Shown piece after piece: positions 26,270 through 35,190 of a stretch of 45,131 nucleotides of DNA. Position numbers and translations under genes: made by a program. Numbering within the stretch: position 1 is the stretch's first letter; the number at the start of each line of letters is the position of its first letter. Source of the DNA: Candidatus Thorarchaeota archaeon (lineage in GTDB: Archaea; Asgardarchaeota; Thorarchaeia; Thorarchaeales; Thorarchaeaceae); assembly GCA_016840855.1 (NCBI GenBank), contig JAEORO010000217.1:1-45131 (forward strand), given 5' to 3'. The notes beneath the pieces are model-generated. The model ran no database searches, was not told the DNA's origin, and saw nothing but the letters and a program-made list of their open reading frames with translations.

Positions 26270-26427
26270 ATGCATGTGAAGTATCACTCAATATGGAATA
26301 CTTGATTCTCGTACACTCTTGTCAATGTCTCAAGCAGTACTGCCTCAGTTCTCATAAACGTTTGCGGTCGACGTGATACGGATTGTAGCCTGGTTTAGCT
26401 CAATACTGAAAAAATGGAAATAACTAT

Positions 26428-28077
26428 CTAATATGCAACTTCCAAATCCAGTTGCATGATATCGGTCAATACAAGGAAATCCAATTTACCACTTTTCATC
26501 TTTTCCCTTAGACATATTGACCTGCTGAGTTTGTTGTATACTACTATGATGATGGCTGCGGATAGCAACGAACCAAGAGGCAGAGTCAAGGGGAGCGTGG
26601 ATATCCACCAATTGTTATGAACATTGAAATACAGTATTTCTATGGTTTCGTCAACAGCATACGAACTATGAATTCCCCCCCAGGTGGCGTTAATCGTTAG
26701 TCTGCAGTTTCCATTCGCAATATGAAATGTGTTTATGTCTATTCTCCAACAGCTGTTGTTCACAATCTGAGCTTGTAATATAGTATCATGCAGTACCGGA
26801 TGGTCTGAATCTACCTTTTCCACGAGTTCTCCTGTCACAGAGATAAGATTGCATCGATAACCGTCTCGGAGAACATTTTCCGTCACATTGAAATTAATGT
26901 CGCAATAAGCCAACCCAGAAAGTGGTCCCATCGCCAAACCTCCATACTTTTCGTATAGTGCTGTTGTTGATTCCACAAAATCATAACCTGAAATGAGAGG
27001 TTCAGGATACGCCCATTGACTAATCTCTCCGGTGAGGCCAAACCTGATTGACGCGGCAAGGAACACACTGAAGAATTCATCAGATGATATTACATCGCTT
27101 GCCATTATCCCTGTATGTATGACCACTCCATCTCTGTACTTGTGCATATAAGCGGCTACGGGATATTCCGGGATTTCACTAGCGTTAACGAAATTCCAGT
27201 ACCCGATAACATCTGTTTCTGTTTGGTTTTGCAGAAGATTCTCTTCATGACCCCTATAGCTCGAGTAAATATTCTCACCCAACGTAGATCTGATAAAATC
27301 ACTGAGCACATTTGTTGTGTTGACTGTAATACCGTTATAATGGTTACCTGCCCAATATTTCCACAGGTTACTCCCAACCCAATTCATGTTGTCCTCATAC
27401 CATCTATGACGGACGGATTTCCATGCATGAGTCCCATTGAATTCCCACCTATGTCCCTTGGTCAGGCTCAGGTATCCATTAGAATATGTGACCTCAGCTA
27501 GAAAGGTACAAGCATCCATTATAATCAAAGTGCCACCAGATGCAACAAATTGCTTATAATAGAGATACTCCCGCTCCGTAACGTATTCGGTAAAACCGAG
27601 TATCACGACATCATATACTCTCTCACCATCATGAAAGAGCCCGCCTTGATCCACGTCTATTTCGTTGATGACCGTTACAGTGTTTCCAAGAACCAGATGG
27701 AGCGCACGAGCAGTATCACTCTCAAACCATGCACCAAGTCGCTCGCTCCAACCCCACTCATCAACAACTGTTCTGTTAAGAAGATTCAGGTCTGTTGTGA
27801 CGTACTCTCCTACAGGAACCGCGCTGTATTTGGAGTAGAATGTATAGAATGCATTTGAGTAGGCAGTCGCAGAAAAAATAGGCTTGACCACAGCTATTCT
27901 ATTCTCAGTCGAAGCAATGGTAGCTCTACTGAATGTGACCATTTCAGCAGAACCACTTGGGCTATAGGGAACCGCCGATAGACTAAAGGAAGCTATCGAT
28001 ACAATAAGTACTAGGAAGAAAGTAGGCCATCCGAATCTGGAATGTTTTCTGCCCCCTTGCCTCTGAGCAATGGTCAT
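26428..28077 (-). CDS. Large extracellular membrane-anchored protein
   Basis: The 549-residue protein has an N-terminal hydrophobic segment (about 18-36, TFFLVLIVSIASFSLSAVPY) as signal or anchor. A long exterior domain with many N-glycosylation sequons (NRT, NGT, NTT, NQT, NAS, NVT) follows, then a C-terminal membrane helix near 495-517 and a short basic cytoplasmic tail. The stretch RVYDVVILGFTEYVTE, followed by FVASGGTLIIMDA, resembles the glutamine-amidotransferase-like fold of N,N-dimethylformamidase large subunits and related surface proteins, but no catalytic residues can be assigned. The function is unknown. Confidence 0.72.
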   Translation of the reverse strand: MTIAQRQGGRKHSRFGWPTFFLVLIVSIASFSLSAVPYSPSGSAEMVTFSRATIASTENRIAVVKPIFSATAYSNAFYTFYSKYSAVPVGEYVTTDLNLLNRTVVDEWGWSERLGAWFESDTARALHLVLGNTVTVINEIDVDQGGLFHDGERVYDVVILGFTEYVTEREYLYYKQFVASGGTLIIMDACTFLAEVTYSNGYLSLTKGHRWEFNGTHAWKSVRHRWYEDNMNWVGSNLWKYWAGNHYNGITVNTTNVLSDFIRSTLGENIYSSYRGHEENLLQNQTETDVIGYWNFVNASEIPEYPVAAYMHKYRDGVVIHTGIMASDVISSDEFFSVFLAASIRFGLTGEISQWAYPEPLISGYDFVESTTALYEKYGGLAMGPLSGLAYCDINFNVTENVLRDGYRCNLISVTGELVEKVDSDHPVLHDTILQAQIVNNSCWRIDINTFHIANGNCRLTINATWGGIHSSYAVDETIEILYFNVHNNWWISTLPLTLPLGSLLSAAIIIVVYNKLSRSICLREKMKSGKLDFLVLTDIMQLDLEVAY

Positions 28078-28153
28078 ATTACAATTCCACCCTTCTAACT
28101 TTGATCTGCTAATCTCACGCGCTCAAATAAGCATACCTAGATGTCACGCGCCA

Positions 28154-28576
28154 CTATGAAACAGATCTAAATGACTGAAACTCATAATAGTTGGGATCAA
28201 TATAGACAAAACCTAGAATCAAATTACCACGTATCTCATCAAACTTGTACACGCCAAAAACTAACTCCTCGCCATGATTTCTCCATTTCAATTTGCCACA
28301 CGCTAGGTAGTTGCGGAATATGGCACGGCACTGCTTTCGGATTGTGCTGAACAGGTTCTTGTATCTTCGTCTCTGCGATGATCGAATCCCCCACCGGTCC
28401 AGAATGAATCGATTCGTTAAGCTGTTGCTTGAAACCAAGATGGATGCTCCTTTCTTTTGTAGCCTTTGTTGATTCTCTTGAAGCATGCTATACAGACACT
28501 CTGGAATGTTGGCTAGAATTGATGTTGTGACTCCCGGTTCTCGATATATCGAGTCTTTCTTTTCCAAGATACCCAT
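28154..28576 (-). CDS. Hypothetical protein (140 aa)
   Basis: The 140-residue basic protein has a helical middle (LQENQQRLQKKGASILVSSN, then a Ser/Arg/Lys-rich segment RSSQRRRYKNLFSTIRKQ) and a beta-like C-terminus. No membrane segment and no recognised family. GGTGA lies 5 bases before the ATG at 28576, which supports the start. It is divergent from the S13 gene. It could be an accessory gene of limited conservation. Confidence 0.5.
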   Translation of the reverse strand: MGILEKKDSIYREPGVTTSILANIPECLYSMLQENQQRLQKKGASILVSSNSLTNRFILDRWGIRSSQRRRYKNLFSTIRKQCRAIFRNYLACGKLKWRNHGEELVFGVYKFDEIRGNLILGFVYIDPNYYEFQSFRSVS

Positions 28577-28662
28577 CTCTCACCTTAATCAGGTATTCTC
28601 TCATTTGAAGACCCCCAAGTTCGTAGGTTTCTCACATGAAAACCGCGGCTTGATGGTAAGTG

Positions 28663-28669
28663 TTATAAG
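28663..28669 (+). promoter_or_regulatory. TATA-like promoter of the S13-S4-S11 operon
   Basis: TTATAAG lies about 57 bases before the S13 start. Transcription would begin near 28693, upstream of the GAGG ribosome binding site at about 28709. Confidence 0.4.
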
Positions 28670-28721
28670 GCATCTTCAAGACGCGAACACGCCTCAGACC
28701 AGTCAGATGAGGTTATAGACC

Positions 28722-29171
28722 ATGTCCGAAGATTATAGACATATTGTCCGAATGTCGGGAAGCGACATTGATGGACAAGAAAACTTACTACAGGGGCTGA
28801 CTCGCATCAGAGGAGTTGGCATTAGGTTATCCAGATCAATAATTGCGCAGCTTGGAATGGACCCTTCACAGCGACTCGGCTTCCTAACTGACGCTGACAT
28901 TAAGAAAATTGAGAAGATAATCAAAGATCCTATAGCCTCTAATTTCCCTGACTGGTATGTTAATCGTCCACGAGATAGAATGAGCGGAAGAATGTTGCAC
29001 CTGACTGGTTCTGACCTTGACTTCGCTCAAAGAAATGACATTGACCGACTCCGTAGAATCAAATCCTGGAGAGGTGTTCGACACTCACTAGGTCTAAGAG
29101 TTAGAGGTCAGCATACTAGGACAACCGGGCGCGGTGGAGTGGCTGTAGGAGTTTCAAGGAAGAAATTATAG
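28722..29171 (+). CDS. rps13: Small ribosomal subunit protein S13
   Basis: The 149-residue protein has the helix-two-turns-helix of S13 (LTRIRGVGIRLSRSIIAQLG, about 26-45). Its basic C-terminal tail has the family signature WRGVRHSLGLRVRGQHTRTT, followed by the archaeal ending GRGGVAVGVSRKK. It sits in the 30S head and contacts the P-site tRNA. It is the first gene of an S13-S4-S11 operon, the archaeal order. The usual continuation with RNA polymerase subunit D is absent: after S11 the next gene is on the opposite strand. Confidence 0.97.
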   Translation: MSEDYRHIVRMSGSDIDGQENLLQGLTRIRGVGIRLSRSIIAQLGMDPSQRLGFLTDADIKKIEKIIKDPIASNFPDWYVNRPRDRMSGRMLHLTGSDLDFAQRNDIDRLRRIKSWRGVRHSLGLRVRGQHTRTTGRGGVAVGVSRKKL

Positions 29172-29186
29172 TTGAGGGAATGAATC

Positions 29187-29834
29187 ATGGGTGATCCGCG
29201 TTCACAGAAAAAGAAGTATGTTGCTCCTAAGACGCCTTTTGACAGTGATCGATTCGAACAGGAGCTTCAGATGGTTGGTATTTATGGACTGAGGAATAAG
29301 AAGGAGCTTTGGAAACATAGGACAGAGCTCTCAAACTATCGTAGACAGGCTCGAAATTTGCTTGCACTTCCTGTTTCTGAGAGGGCACTACAAGAACGTG
29401 AGCTGGTAGACAAACTTGCCCGTCTTGGTATTCTTACTGCTGAACCAACCCTTGATCATGTGCTTGACCTCACCATGGAGAATCTACTTGAGCGCCGTCT
29501 GCAGACACTTGTCTTTAGAAAAGGTCTTGCGAGCTCGATGCATCATGCTCGACAGCTTGTGACTCACGGTCATATAGCTCTTGATACAGCAAGAGTCGAT
29601 ACGCCTCAGCGAATTATCGCAGTCGCTGAAGAAAATCGAATCCAATACTCTTCAAAATCAGCTCTTAACGATGCATCTCATCCTGCAAGAATTGCTGCAT
29701 CTGATGCAGCCACACGTGCATCTGCTGCGCGTCTTGAGGAAGATGAAGATTTCGAACGCCCAAGGAGATCCGATGAAGCAGAGCCTGTAACTGATGATGA
29801 TATGGAATCAGAAGGAGATGAGCATATTGAGTAA
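29187..29834 (+). CDS. rps4: Small ribosomal subunit protein S4, with acidic C-terminal extension
   Basis: The 215-residue protein opens [19 protein letters not shown] as archaeal S4 usually does. The S4 RNA-binding domain is at about 105-165 ([32 protein letters not shown]). It initiates 30S assembly. After about residue 175 it carries a ~40-residue tail, first Ala/Arg-rich and then strongly acidic (ending [17 protein letters not shown]), beyond the usual end of the protein. It begins 15 bases after S13 and overlaps the S11 start. Confidence 0.96.
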   Translation: MGDPRSQKKKYVAPKTPFDSDRFEQELQMVGIYGLRNKKELWKHRTELSNYRRQARNLLALPVSERALQERELVDKLARLGILTAEPTLDHVLDLTMENLLERRLQTLVFRKGLASSMHHARQLVTHGHIALDTARVDTPQRIIAVAEENRIQYSSKSALNDASHPARIAASDAATRASAARLEEDEDFERPRRSDEAEPVTDDDMESEGDEHIE

Positions 29835-30225
29835 GGATGACAGAGACAAGTGGGGTGTTGCTCACATATTCGCCTCATACAATGACACCATTATCATGAT
29901 TACTGATATAACTGGTGCTGAAACACTCGCTAGATATTCTGGTGGAATGATGGTGAAGGCAGATAGGAATGAGTCATCTCCTCATGCGGCGATGCAAGCT
30001 GCTTTCCAAGCTGCACGCGAGGCCAAAGACAAGGGTATCTATGGTATACATATCCGGGTACGAGCCCCTGGTGGTCATGGTCCCAAGACACCTGGTCCTG
30101 GAGCACAGGCTGCTATCCGTGCACTCAGTAGAGCGGGATTACGAATTGGCATCATCGATGAAGTGACACCAATGCCACATGATGGGACAAGAAAGCCCGG
30201 TGGTCGTCGAGGTCGAAGAGTATAG
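29827..30225 (+). CDS. rps11: Small ribosomal subunit protein S11
   Basis: The 132-residue protein shows the S11 core [40 protein letters not shown] and the basic end [13 protein letters not shown], part of the 30S platform that holds the mRNA exit side. The start is placed at TTG 29827. This gives the usual short archaeal N-terminus ([10 protein letters not shown]), and GGAGATGA lies 5 bases upstream. Upstream ATGs at 29818 and 29794 would add non-conserved residues. It overlaps S4 by 8 bases. Confidence 0.95.
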   Translation: MSKDDRDKWGVAHIFASYNDTIIMITDITGAETLARYSGGMMVKADRNESSPHAAMQAAFQAAREAKDKGIYGIHIRVRAPGGHGPKTPGPGAQAAIRALSRAGLRIGIIDEVTPMPHDGTRKPGGRRGRRV

Positions 30226-30255
30226 TCGGTTCTAAGTCACTTACTATTCTTGGCG

Positions 30256-31590
30256 TTAGAAATCGTGCCATTTCGTAACTAGACCGTATGGTACACCACT
30301 ATTCGTTTTGTTAGCTCGTACAAGAGGTCTTGTTAGATGTCTCTGAGCTCTCACGGGTGGTAGATACAGCCCGATACTTAGGTCTCTTTTTCGATATGAT
30401 TCAGTCCTTTTAATTTCTGTATTTCTATACCCGCATTTTACGCACTTGTATCCCTTTCCAGTTCCTGCGCTTTTCATCCTCTTACCACATTGCGGGCAAA
30501 CCGGATTTGAAAAATCAAATATTTCTGCTAGTTCATCAACTTCTAAGCCCTCGAGGTTAAGGGTCCAACCATGGGTTCTAGAAGCTGGACGAACACTCGC
30601 GTGAATCTTGATCCGATCGCCTATTTTTAACTTCATTACAATATCTCGAAACTCACCTGAAGGTTCATAGGCTGCACAATCAATTCTGTTACTTTCATCC
30701 ACAATACGAAATATTGAATGTCCTCCTTCAATCATTTTGGGCTCAACATCTACTCTACCACTTACGATTGCCGCCATATATGGTCGTAGATCATTTATTG
30801 CAACATGATGTTTCAAGTGTTCTCCTGTCCCTTGATTAGACCTGAATACGACCCATCTGTCAACCTTCTGTTTGCTTTTTACCTGTTGGCCAGCTTTGAT
30901 GACTGATGCTGCAGTCTCTCCACGGACCCCGAAAAGAACTGGGTCGGGACCATGAGGCTCAATCAATATCCTATTGGTTGATGGGTCTAAATTTGAGAAA
31001 AGAAAATCTGTCATTGTTTTGTCCATTGTTAGTACTGAGTTGACATCGACTCCTCTTTCCTGATCACAATCTTTCAAAGCTCGATAGGCTATGTATTCGT
31101 AGGTATAATCTCCTTGGAGGTTGTTGGCAACTGCTGAGAGAGCTCCAATGAGTCCTCTTCCATTCCCGCGAGAATAATGAGGAATATTACAGGTTTCCAC
31201 AACTCTTTGAGCCAATTCAATGGGCACAACGCGCCATAGTGCGAGTCTAGAAAGATGTTGCACCTGTGAAGGCACTTCCTCTTCGAAAAAAACCACTCCT
31301 GGATTTGTATTTGGATACTCTTTTTCTACATAATCCTGTACGAGCTCTTGCACTATCGGAATAATAGAATCTACATCCTTAGAGCGCATTAAGAAACGGA
31401 GTGCTACTGCACCATTTCCTCTGGTTCTATATGGGATTCCAGGATTAAGGCGAATGAGATTTGGATAATCTGTCCATTCAACGTTCAACTCATTGAGCGT
31501 TTCAATGAGTATTGTAGCAAAATGAGTAGTACAGCCACCATCTGGACTATCGATGTCATCCATCCCGATCTGAATCAACTTTTCACTCAT
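30256..31590 (-). CDS. tiaS: tRNA(Ile2) 2-agmatinylcytidine synthetase
   Basis: The 444-residue enzyme attaches agmatine to C34 of tRNA-Ile(CAU), so that archaea can read AUA. It starts with the TiaS signature IGMDDIDSPDGGCTTHFA (7-24). It continues through RLNPGIPYRTRGNGAVALRF and PHYSRGNGRGLIGALSA in the kinase-like domain. An OB-fold region (about 290-350) and a zinc ribbon (CPQCGKRM...CVKCG, about 370-395) follow. All expected domains are present. Its start overlaps the small zinc-finger gene by 4 bases, so they are cotranscribed. It converges with the S11 gene. Confidence 0.95.
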   Translation of the reverse strand: MSEKLIQIGMDDIDSPDGGCTTHFATILIETLNELNVEWTDYPNLIRLNPGIPYRTRGNGAVALRFLMRSKDVDSIIPIVQELVQDYVEKEYPNTNPGVVFFEEEVPSQVQHLSRLALWRVVPIELAQRVVETCNIPHYSRGNGRGLIGALSAVANNLQGDYTYEYIAYRALKDCDQERGVDVNSVLTMDKTMTDFLFSNLDPSTNRILIEPHGPDPVLFGVRGETAASVIKAGQQVKSKQKVDRWVVFRSNQGTGEHLKHHVAINDLRPYMAAIVSGRVDVEPKMIEGGHSIFRIVDESNRIDCAAYEPSGEFRDIVMKLKIGDRIKIHASVRPASRTHGWTLNLEGLEVDELAEIFDFSNPVCPQCGKRMKSAGTGKGYKCVKCGYRNTEIKRTESYRKRDLSIGLYLPPVRAQRHLTRPLVRANKTNSGVPYGLVTKWHDF

Positions 31591-31859
31591 TCGTCACTCT
31601 TCCGACAGCTGTTACATAATGTTGCCTCATTGATTTTCATTCCATGGTCTTCACATACCAATTTGCCACATTTGTTACAAGCTCTTGATGCTAGGAACTC
31701 TCCACAAATACTGCATTTGGCTTCGTGGCAATTGATGCAAGTTCCATCATTGATAACCAAGCAAGACTCACACACTCTCGCATTGCACATTTTGCATAAT
31801 ACGAAGGGTCTTTCCTCTTGACCACATATCTCGCATGAGTCGCCTGGCTTGTAGAACAT
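31587..31859 (-). CDS. Small multi-zinc-finger protein
   Basis: The 90-residue protein is packed with paired cysteines (CEICGQ, CKMC, CESC, CINC, CSICGE, CNKCGK, CEDH, CNSC). These would hold about four zinc ions in FYVE/B-box- or RING-like treble clefs. Histidines are near the fifth and last pairs. It overlaps tiaS by 4 bases and is probably translated with it, so a role with RNA or as an adaptor in tRNA modification is conceivable but inferred. The start is the ATG at 31859 with GAGGA upstream; earlier in-frame starts reach 31973 and would overlap tsr3. Confidence 0.75.
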   Translation of the reverse strand: MFYKPGDSCEICGQEERPFVLCKMCNARVCESCLVINDGTCINCHEAKCSICGEFLASRACNKCGKLVCEDHGMKINEATLCNSCRKSDE

Positions 31860-31940
31860 AATGATTAATCCTCTATCAGATGACATATGGCAACACAGAA
31901 ATTCTTTGCTCTTTGATAGAAGACTGTTGGTGAGATGTTC

Positions 31941-32474
31941 TTGGCTCCAATTCCAGAGATTGTAGTCTACCATGCAAATCAGTGTGCCCCCAAGAAATGC
32001 ACAGGTACTAGACTAGGTCGAATGAACAAGGTCAAGATCGTTAGAAACATGCGATATATTCCACGAGGTTCAGTGGTTCTTAATCCAGTTTCCGAGGTAG
32101 CTTTTTCTGCAGCTGATAAAGAAAATGTGTTGAAGTCAGGGCTTGTTGCACTTGACTGCTCTTGGAAACAAGCTGAAACAATATTCGCTGCATCAAGAGC
32201 TGGCGCACAACGAGCATTGCCCTATCTCCTTGCAGCCAATCCAATCAATACATACAAGCCAATTAAACTCTCTACTGTTGAAGCGTTAGCGGCTGCTCTA
32301 TATATACTTGATATGAAAGACCGAGCAGCTGACGTATTATCTGTTTTCAGGTGGGGAAATTCGTTCATTACATTGAATCGTGTGTGGCTTGATGCTTATG
32401 CAGAATGCAGCAACAGCAGTGAAGTCGTTGAGGTTCAACAAGAAATTATGAATGAACACAGTCGGGACTATTGA
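31941..32474 (+). CDS. tsr3: rRNA aminocarboxypropyltransferase Tsr3 (DUF367)
   Basis: The 177-residue protein transfers the aminocarboxypropyl group of SAM to a small-subunit rRNA pseudouridine. The family motifs are visible: VVYHANQCAPKKCTG (N-terminal RLI-like part), VALDCSWKQAE, RALPYLLAANPINTYKP, LSTVEALAAALYILD and FRWGNSFITLN. The start is set at TTG 31941, 6 bases after GGTGAG. An ATG at 31935 has no spacing from that site. It diverges from the zinc-finger/tiaS pair and converges with RNase P RNA. Confidence 0.93.
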   Translation: MAPIPEIVVYHANQCAPKKCTGTRLGRMNKVKIVRNMRYIPRGSVVLNPVSEVAFSAADKENVLKSGLVALDCSWKQAETIFAASRAGAQRALPYLLAANPINTYKPIKLSTVEALAAALYILDMKDRAADVLSVFRWGNSFITLNRVWLDAYAECSNSSEVVEVQQEIMNEHSRDY

Positions 32475-32486
32475 AGAGGTGGGGTT

Positions 32487-32837
32487 GGCTCTGGTCCAGA
32501 GAGTAACCCCAATTCTGTTTACTCAAATCTGTTGCCAGAAATGAGCTTTGCGACATCAAACTAAGCTTCCTACCCTACACCTCGGGTCGATACTTCACTG
32601 GTGTATTCTTGGAATTGCTCAACCGGTGATGGGCCGTTTCAACCAGTCCGAATTGATCCTCAACAGATTAAAGCTCTGCATCATTGTCATATCCAATCCG
32701 GGGGTGCCGTTTCTGTTCCCAGAGCGAGGTTCTCACCTCCCTGGTAATCCAGGACCGGCATCGACATAGAGTCGGGAGTTTCCTCAGCTCTCACTCCGAA
32801 GAGTGAGTACCGTCAGTCGCACTTCTGCTCCAGAGCC
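32487..32837 (-). ncRNA. rnpB: RNase P RNA
   Basis: Read on the minus strand, the 5' end GGCTCTGG (32837-32830) pairs perfectly with 3' CCAGAGCC (32494-32487), forming helix P1. Near the 5' end is the universal CR-I block GAGGAAACTCCC. Near the 3' end ACAGAATTGGGGTTAC matches CR-V. AAC-U-CCC pairs with GGGGUU and leaves the bulged U typical of helix P4. GGGAACAGAAACGG in the middle matches another conserved block. The 351-base length suits archaeal type A RNase P RNA, which removes tRNA 5' leaders. It fills an otherwise empty 400-base gap between tsr3 and cbf5. Confidence 0.88.
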
Positions 32838-32860
32838 ATGAATTATTGAACTTATTCGGA

Positions 32861-32868
32861 TAAAAATA
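32861..32868 (-). promoter_or_regulatory. TATA-like promoter of RNase P RNA
   Basis: On the minus strand TATTTTTA lies about 27 bases before the RNA 5' end, the expected archaeal spacing. It sits just after the cbf5 stop codon, so the RNA may be made both from its own promoter and by read-through. Confidence 0.45.
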
Positions 32869-32877
32869 TGGCTGAAC

Positions 32878-33885
32878 TCAATCCTGTGGTTTCTTTTTCC
32901 ACATCGAAGGATACCGTCCTCGTTCCATCAGCACCCGTTCAGTGATTGCCATAATTCCAGTTTTTGCCTTCGCTATCCTATCACTTGTGTCAGCACATTT
33001 TGCCACAGCAATTGCTTCACCTTTCTGTGTCTTCAAAACGACAAAGTCATCTTTTTTCATCCCACTACTCAGACTTACTATGCCACTTGCAGCAAGATTT
33101 GCTCCATGACAGATAGCGTCAACTGCAGAATCGCGAACATTGATGATGGGGAGATGTCCAAGACCAAACTCAATTGGTAGAAGATATTTCCTCAGCTCTG
33201 ATTCATCGCCTTCTTCCTTCCAAAACATAAACGCATCTTTCAAGTCATATAAGGTGCACAGATGTTCATCTTCTTTGAATGATCCCACACGAGTTCTTCG
33301 TAATTCTCGCATATGCCCTCCTACACCTAACGCCTCGCCTATGTCAAAACATAATTTTCTGATATATGTCCCAGCTTGACAACCAACTTTGAACAAAACT
33401 AGTCGTCCTTTGATTTCTAGAATCCTATTGTAGTAGATTTCCCGAACTCGAAGTACTCTTTTAACAGAAGATCTTAGAGGCGGCTTTTGGTATAGCTTTC
33501 CAACGAACTCGTCTATGACTCTTCTAATATCACTCTCAGCTGCTTTATTATGCAGCTCTAAGACACAAACATACTCTTTTCCTGCAGGTATTAATGCCTG
33601 CATCGCCTTTGTTGCATTTCCAATCCCAGTTGGTAAAATTCCAGTGACAGCAGGGTCCAGAGTACCTCCATGTCCAACGCGATCAACCCCAAGTATCTTC
33701 CTAACCCAAGTAGCTACTTCATGACTTGTGGGTCCTGAGGGTTTATCCAATGCTACTACGCTATTCTCTAGAAGATATTCAATCGGAAGATTATCAAGCG
33801 ATTGAAAACCATAATCAGGATTGGTGTTGTCTAAGGCTTTCAGTATTAGTTCACGAGGCGAATCTGCCGGTAATATGCCCGACAT
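32878..33885 (-). CDS. cbf5: H/ACA pseudouridine synthase Cbf5 (TruB family)
   Basis: The 335-residue catalytic subunit of archaeal H/ACA ribonucleoproteins also makes tRNA Psi55. It has VALDKPSGPTSHEVATWVRK, catalytic Asp77 in GHGGTLDPAVTG, KPPLRSSVKR and CQAGTYIRKLCFDIGEALG. A C-terminal PUA domain starts near residue 245. The ATG at 33885 has GGAGGG 8 bases upstream. A TTG at 33921 that overlaps L14e by 4 bases is the alternative. It is placed after L14e, as in many archaeal spc clusters. Confidence 0.95.
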   Translation of the reverse strand: MSGILPADSPRELILKALDNTNPDYGFQSLDNLPIEYLLENSVVALDKPSGPTSHEVATWVRKILGVDRVGHGGTLDPAVTGILPTGIGNATKAMQALIPAGKEYVCVLELHNKAAESDIRRVIDEFVGKLYQKPPLRSSVKRVLRVREIYYNRILEIKGRLVLFKVGCQAGTYIRKLCFDIGEALGVGGHMRELRRTRVGSFKEDEHLCTLYDLKDAFMFWKEEGDESELRKYLLPIEFGLGHLPIINVRDSAVDAICHGANLAASGIVSLSSGMKKDDFVVLKTQKGEAIAVAKCADTSDRIAKAKTGIMAITERVLMERGRYPSMWKKKPQD

Positions 33886-33917
33886 CTGACTAACCCTCCT
33901 GACCACGACCTCTATTT

Positions 33918-34199
33918 TCAAATCTCAAATCTAATCTTTGTTCTAAACTTCTCAAGTAGTCCTGCTTCTTCGATTGCTTTCTCAACAGTATTATCATCCG
34001 CATCTGGAGCTAGTTGAAGAATAGCTTCCAGAGGTTCAAGATGTCTAGTATTGCAGCTACGTCGTCGCACACCGCTCAGATTTTTGGGACCAGTAATAAC
34101 TACATAACTGTCATCTTTAACTTCAATTATAACACACAGACTTCCAGCCTCACGGCCCATAGTCTTCACACATACTCTTCCTGTTTCGTAGAGACCCAT
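33918..34199 (-). CDS. rpl14e: Large ribosomal subunit protein L14e
   Basis: The 93-residue KOW-domain protein has ETGRVCVKTMGREAGSLCVI, VVITGPKNLSGVRRRSCNTR and HLEPL. These match archaeal L14e, an archaeal/eukaryotic-specific 50S protein. GAGGTG lies 8 bases before the ATG. The usual order L34e-Cmk-L14e-Cbf5 is kept, with a 130-base gap between Cmk and this gene. Confidence 0.95.
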   Translation of the reverse strand: MGLYETGRVCVKTMGREAGSLCVIIEVKDDSYVVITGPKNLSGVRRRSCNTRHLEPLEAILQLAPDADDNTVEKAIEEAGLLEKFRTKIRFEI

Positions 34200-34329
34200 G
34201 ATTATTACACCTCGCCTTGTCTTTAGTCAGCATTTGAGTCACCTCACTGCATCATTCATTCAGACTGGGAGAATGTGACGGTGACTCCCTGATGTCAATA
34301 AGAGCCTTACGCTTGATACTATTCACCCA

Positions 34330-34875
34330 TCATTTGTCAGACTTGTCAAAGTATTCTTCGATTGCAGTGAAAACTATCTTGACTACATCATCAAGGTCAT
34401 ACTTGTCTGTGTTTATGATAAGGTCGTAAATCGAGTGATCAGACACATCTACTCCATAGTACTCGAGATATCTCGCTTTTTCGCTACCTTCGCGAGTTAT
34501 CGTTTCTCGTCGAGCATACTCAAACTCTGTGCCATCTCTCTCTGAGATTCTTCGGATTCTATTTTCAACTGATGCAATCAGCAGAATCTTCAGGTCAGCA
34601 TTATCCCCCGCCATCCATGCAGCCAATTGGCCATCAATGACTGCATTTCCTTTCTTAGCCTCTTCTCTCAGCTTATCATCGATTAATCTATCAATATCTT
34701 CATTGCCCTCAGCGACTCTACTGAACTCTTCTAACGTGAGTTCTCGTTCCTTTGCAAGCTGCCGGAATATTACTCCAGCTGACATCCTCCGTAAATTGAA
34801 TCTCTTGGCAATAGCATCAGCTACAGAGCTCTTACCCGTCCCATGGAGTCCGCCAACTGTGATTACGCGTTTCAT
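34330..34875 (-). CDS. cmk: Cytidylate kinase (archaeal type)
   Basis: The 181-residue protein phosphorylates CMP/dCMP. The P-loop is VGGLHGTGKSS (7-17). RRMSAGVIFRQLAKER and DGQLAAWMAGDNADLKILL are typical of archaeal Cmk, which is shorter than the bacterial enzyme. A serine in the P-loop takes the usual threonine position, within family variation. The ATG at 34875 is 4 bases after the L34e stop. An upstream in-frame start at 34941 would overlap L34e. Confidence 0.93.
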   Translation of the reverse strand: MKRVITVGGLHGTGKSSVADAIAKRFNLRRMSAGVIFRQLAKERELTLEEFSRVAEGNEDIDRLIDDKLREEAKKGNAVIDGQLAAWMAGDNADLKILLIASVENRIRRISERDGTEFEYARRETITREGSEKARYLEYYGVDVSDHSIYDLIINTDKYDLDDVVKIVFTAIEEYFDKSDK

Positions 34876-34879
34876 TGCG

Positions 34880-35146
34880 TTACTCTCGAGCTGCTTTAAT
34901 GATTCCACGACGCAATGCCCTAGAGGAAATGACACCGCCATATGGTCGATTTGGACGCCTCGCGGAGCGGCTTGCCCCTCTTAAATTGTCATGCCGTCCT
35001 GATTTTGACAGCTGCAACTGTGAACCTGTTACGGCACAGGTTCCTCCTGCTCTATAGAACTTCTTTCTATGAACAAATCTCCTTCCGCCTGGTGTCTTGA
35101 CCATGCGGTTTGATTTTCCCTTAGTAAGTTCACCGGGTCGTGGCAT
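34880..35146 (-). CDS. rpl34e: Large ribosomal subunit protein L34e
   Basis: The 88-residue basic protein starts MPRPGELTKGKSNRMVKTPG and has the L34e core GGRRFVHRKKFYRAGG and the RPNRPYGGVISSRALRRG end. In many archaea this protein has a CxxC zinc knuckle. Here only one cysteine (TCAVTG) remains, so zinc binding is probably lost. It lies between the small membrane protein and cmk, close to the common archaeal position. Confidence 0.95.
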   Translation of the reverse strand: MPRPGELTKGKSNRMVKTPGGRRFVHRKKFYRAGGTCAVTGSQLQLSKSGRHDNLRGASRSARRPNRPYGGVISSRALRRGIIKAARE

Positions 35147-35190
35147 ATTGTGACACCCTTGTATCTCTTTTGAGACCCCCCTTATCTGTC

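Noticed and set aside
26385..26460. tRNA-like stretch beginning TAGCCTGGTTTAGCTCAA
   Set aside because: The opening resembles a tRNA acceptor/D arm and partly the tRNA-Ser upstream, but no anticodon stem, T arm or matching 3' acceptor follows.
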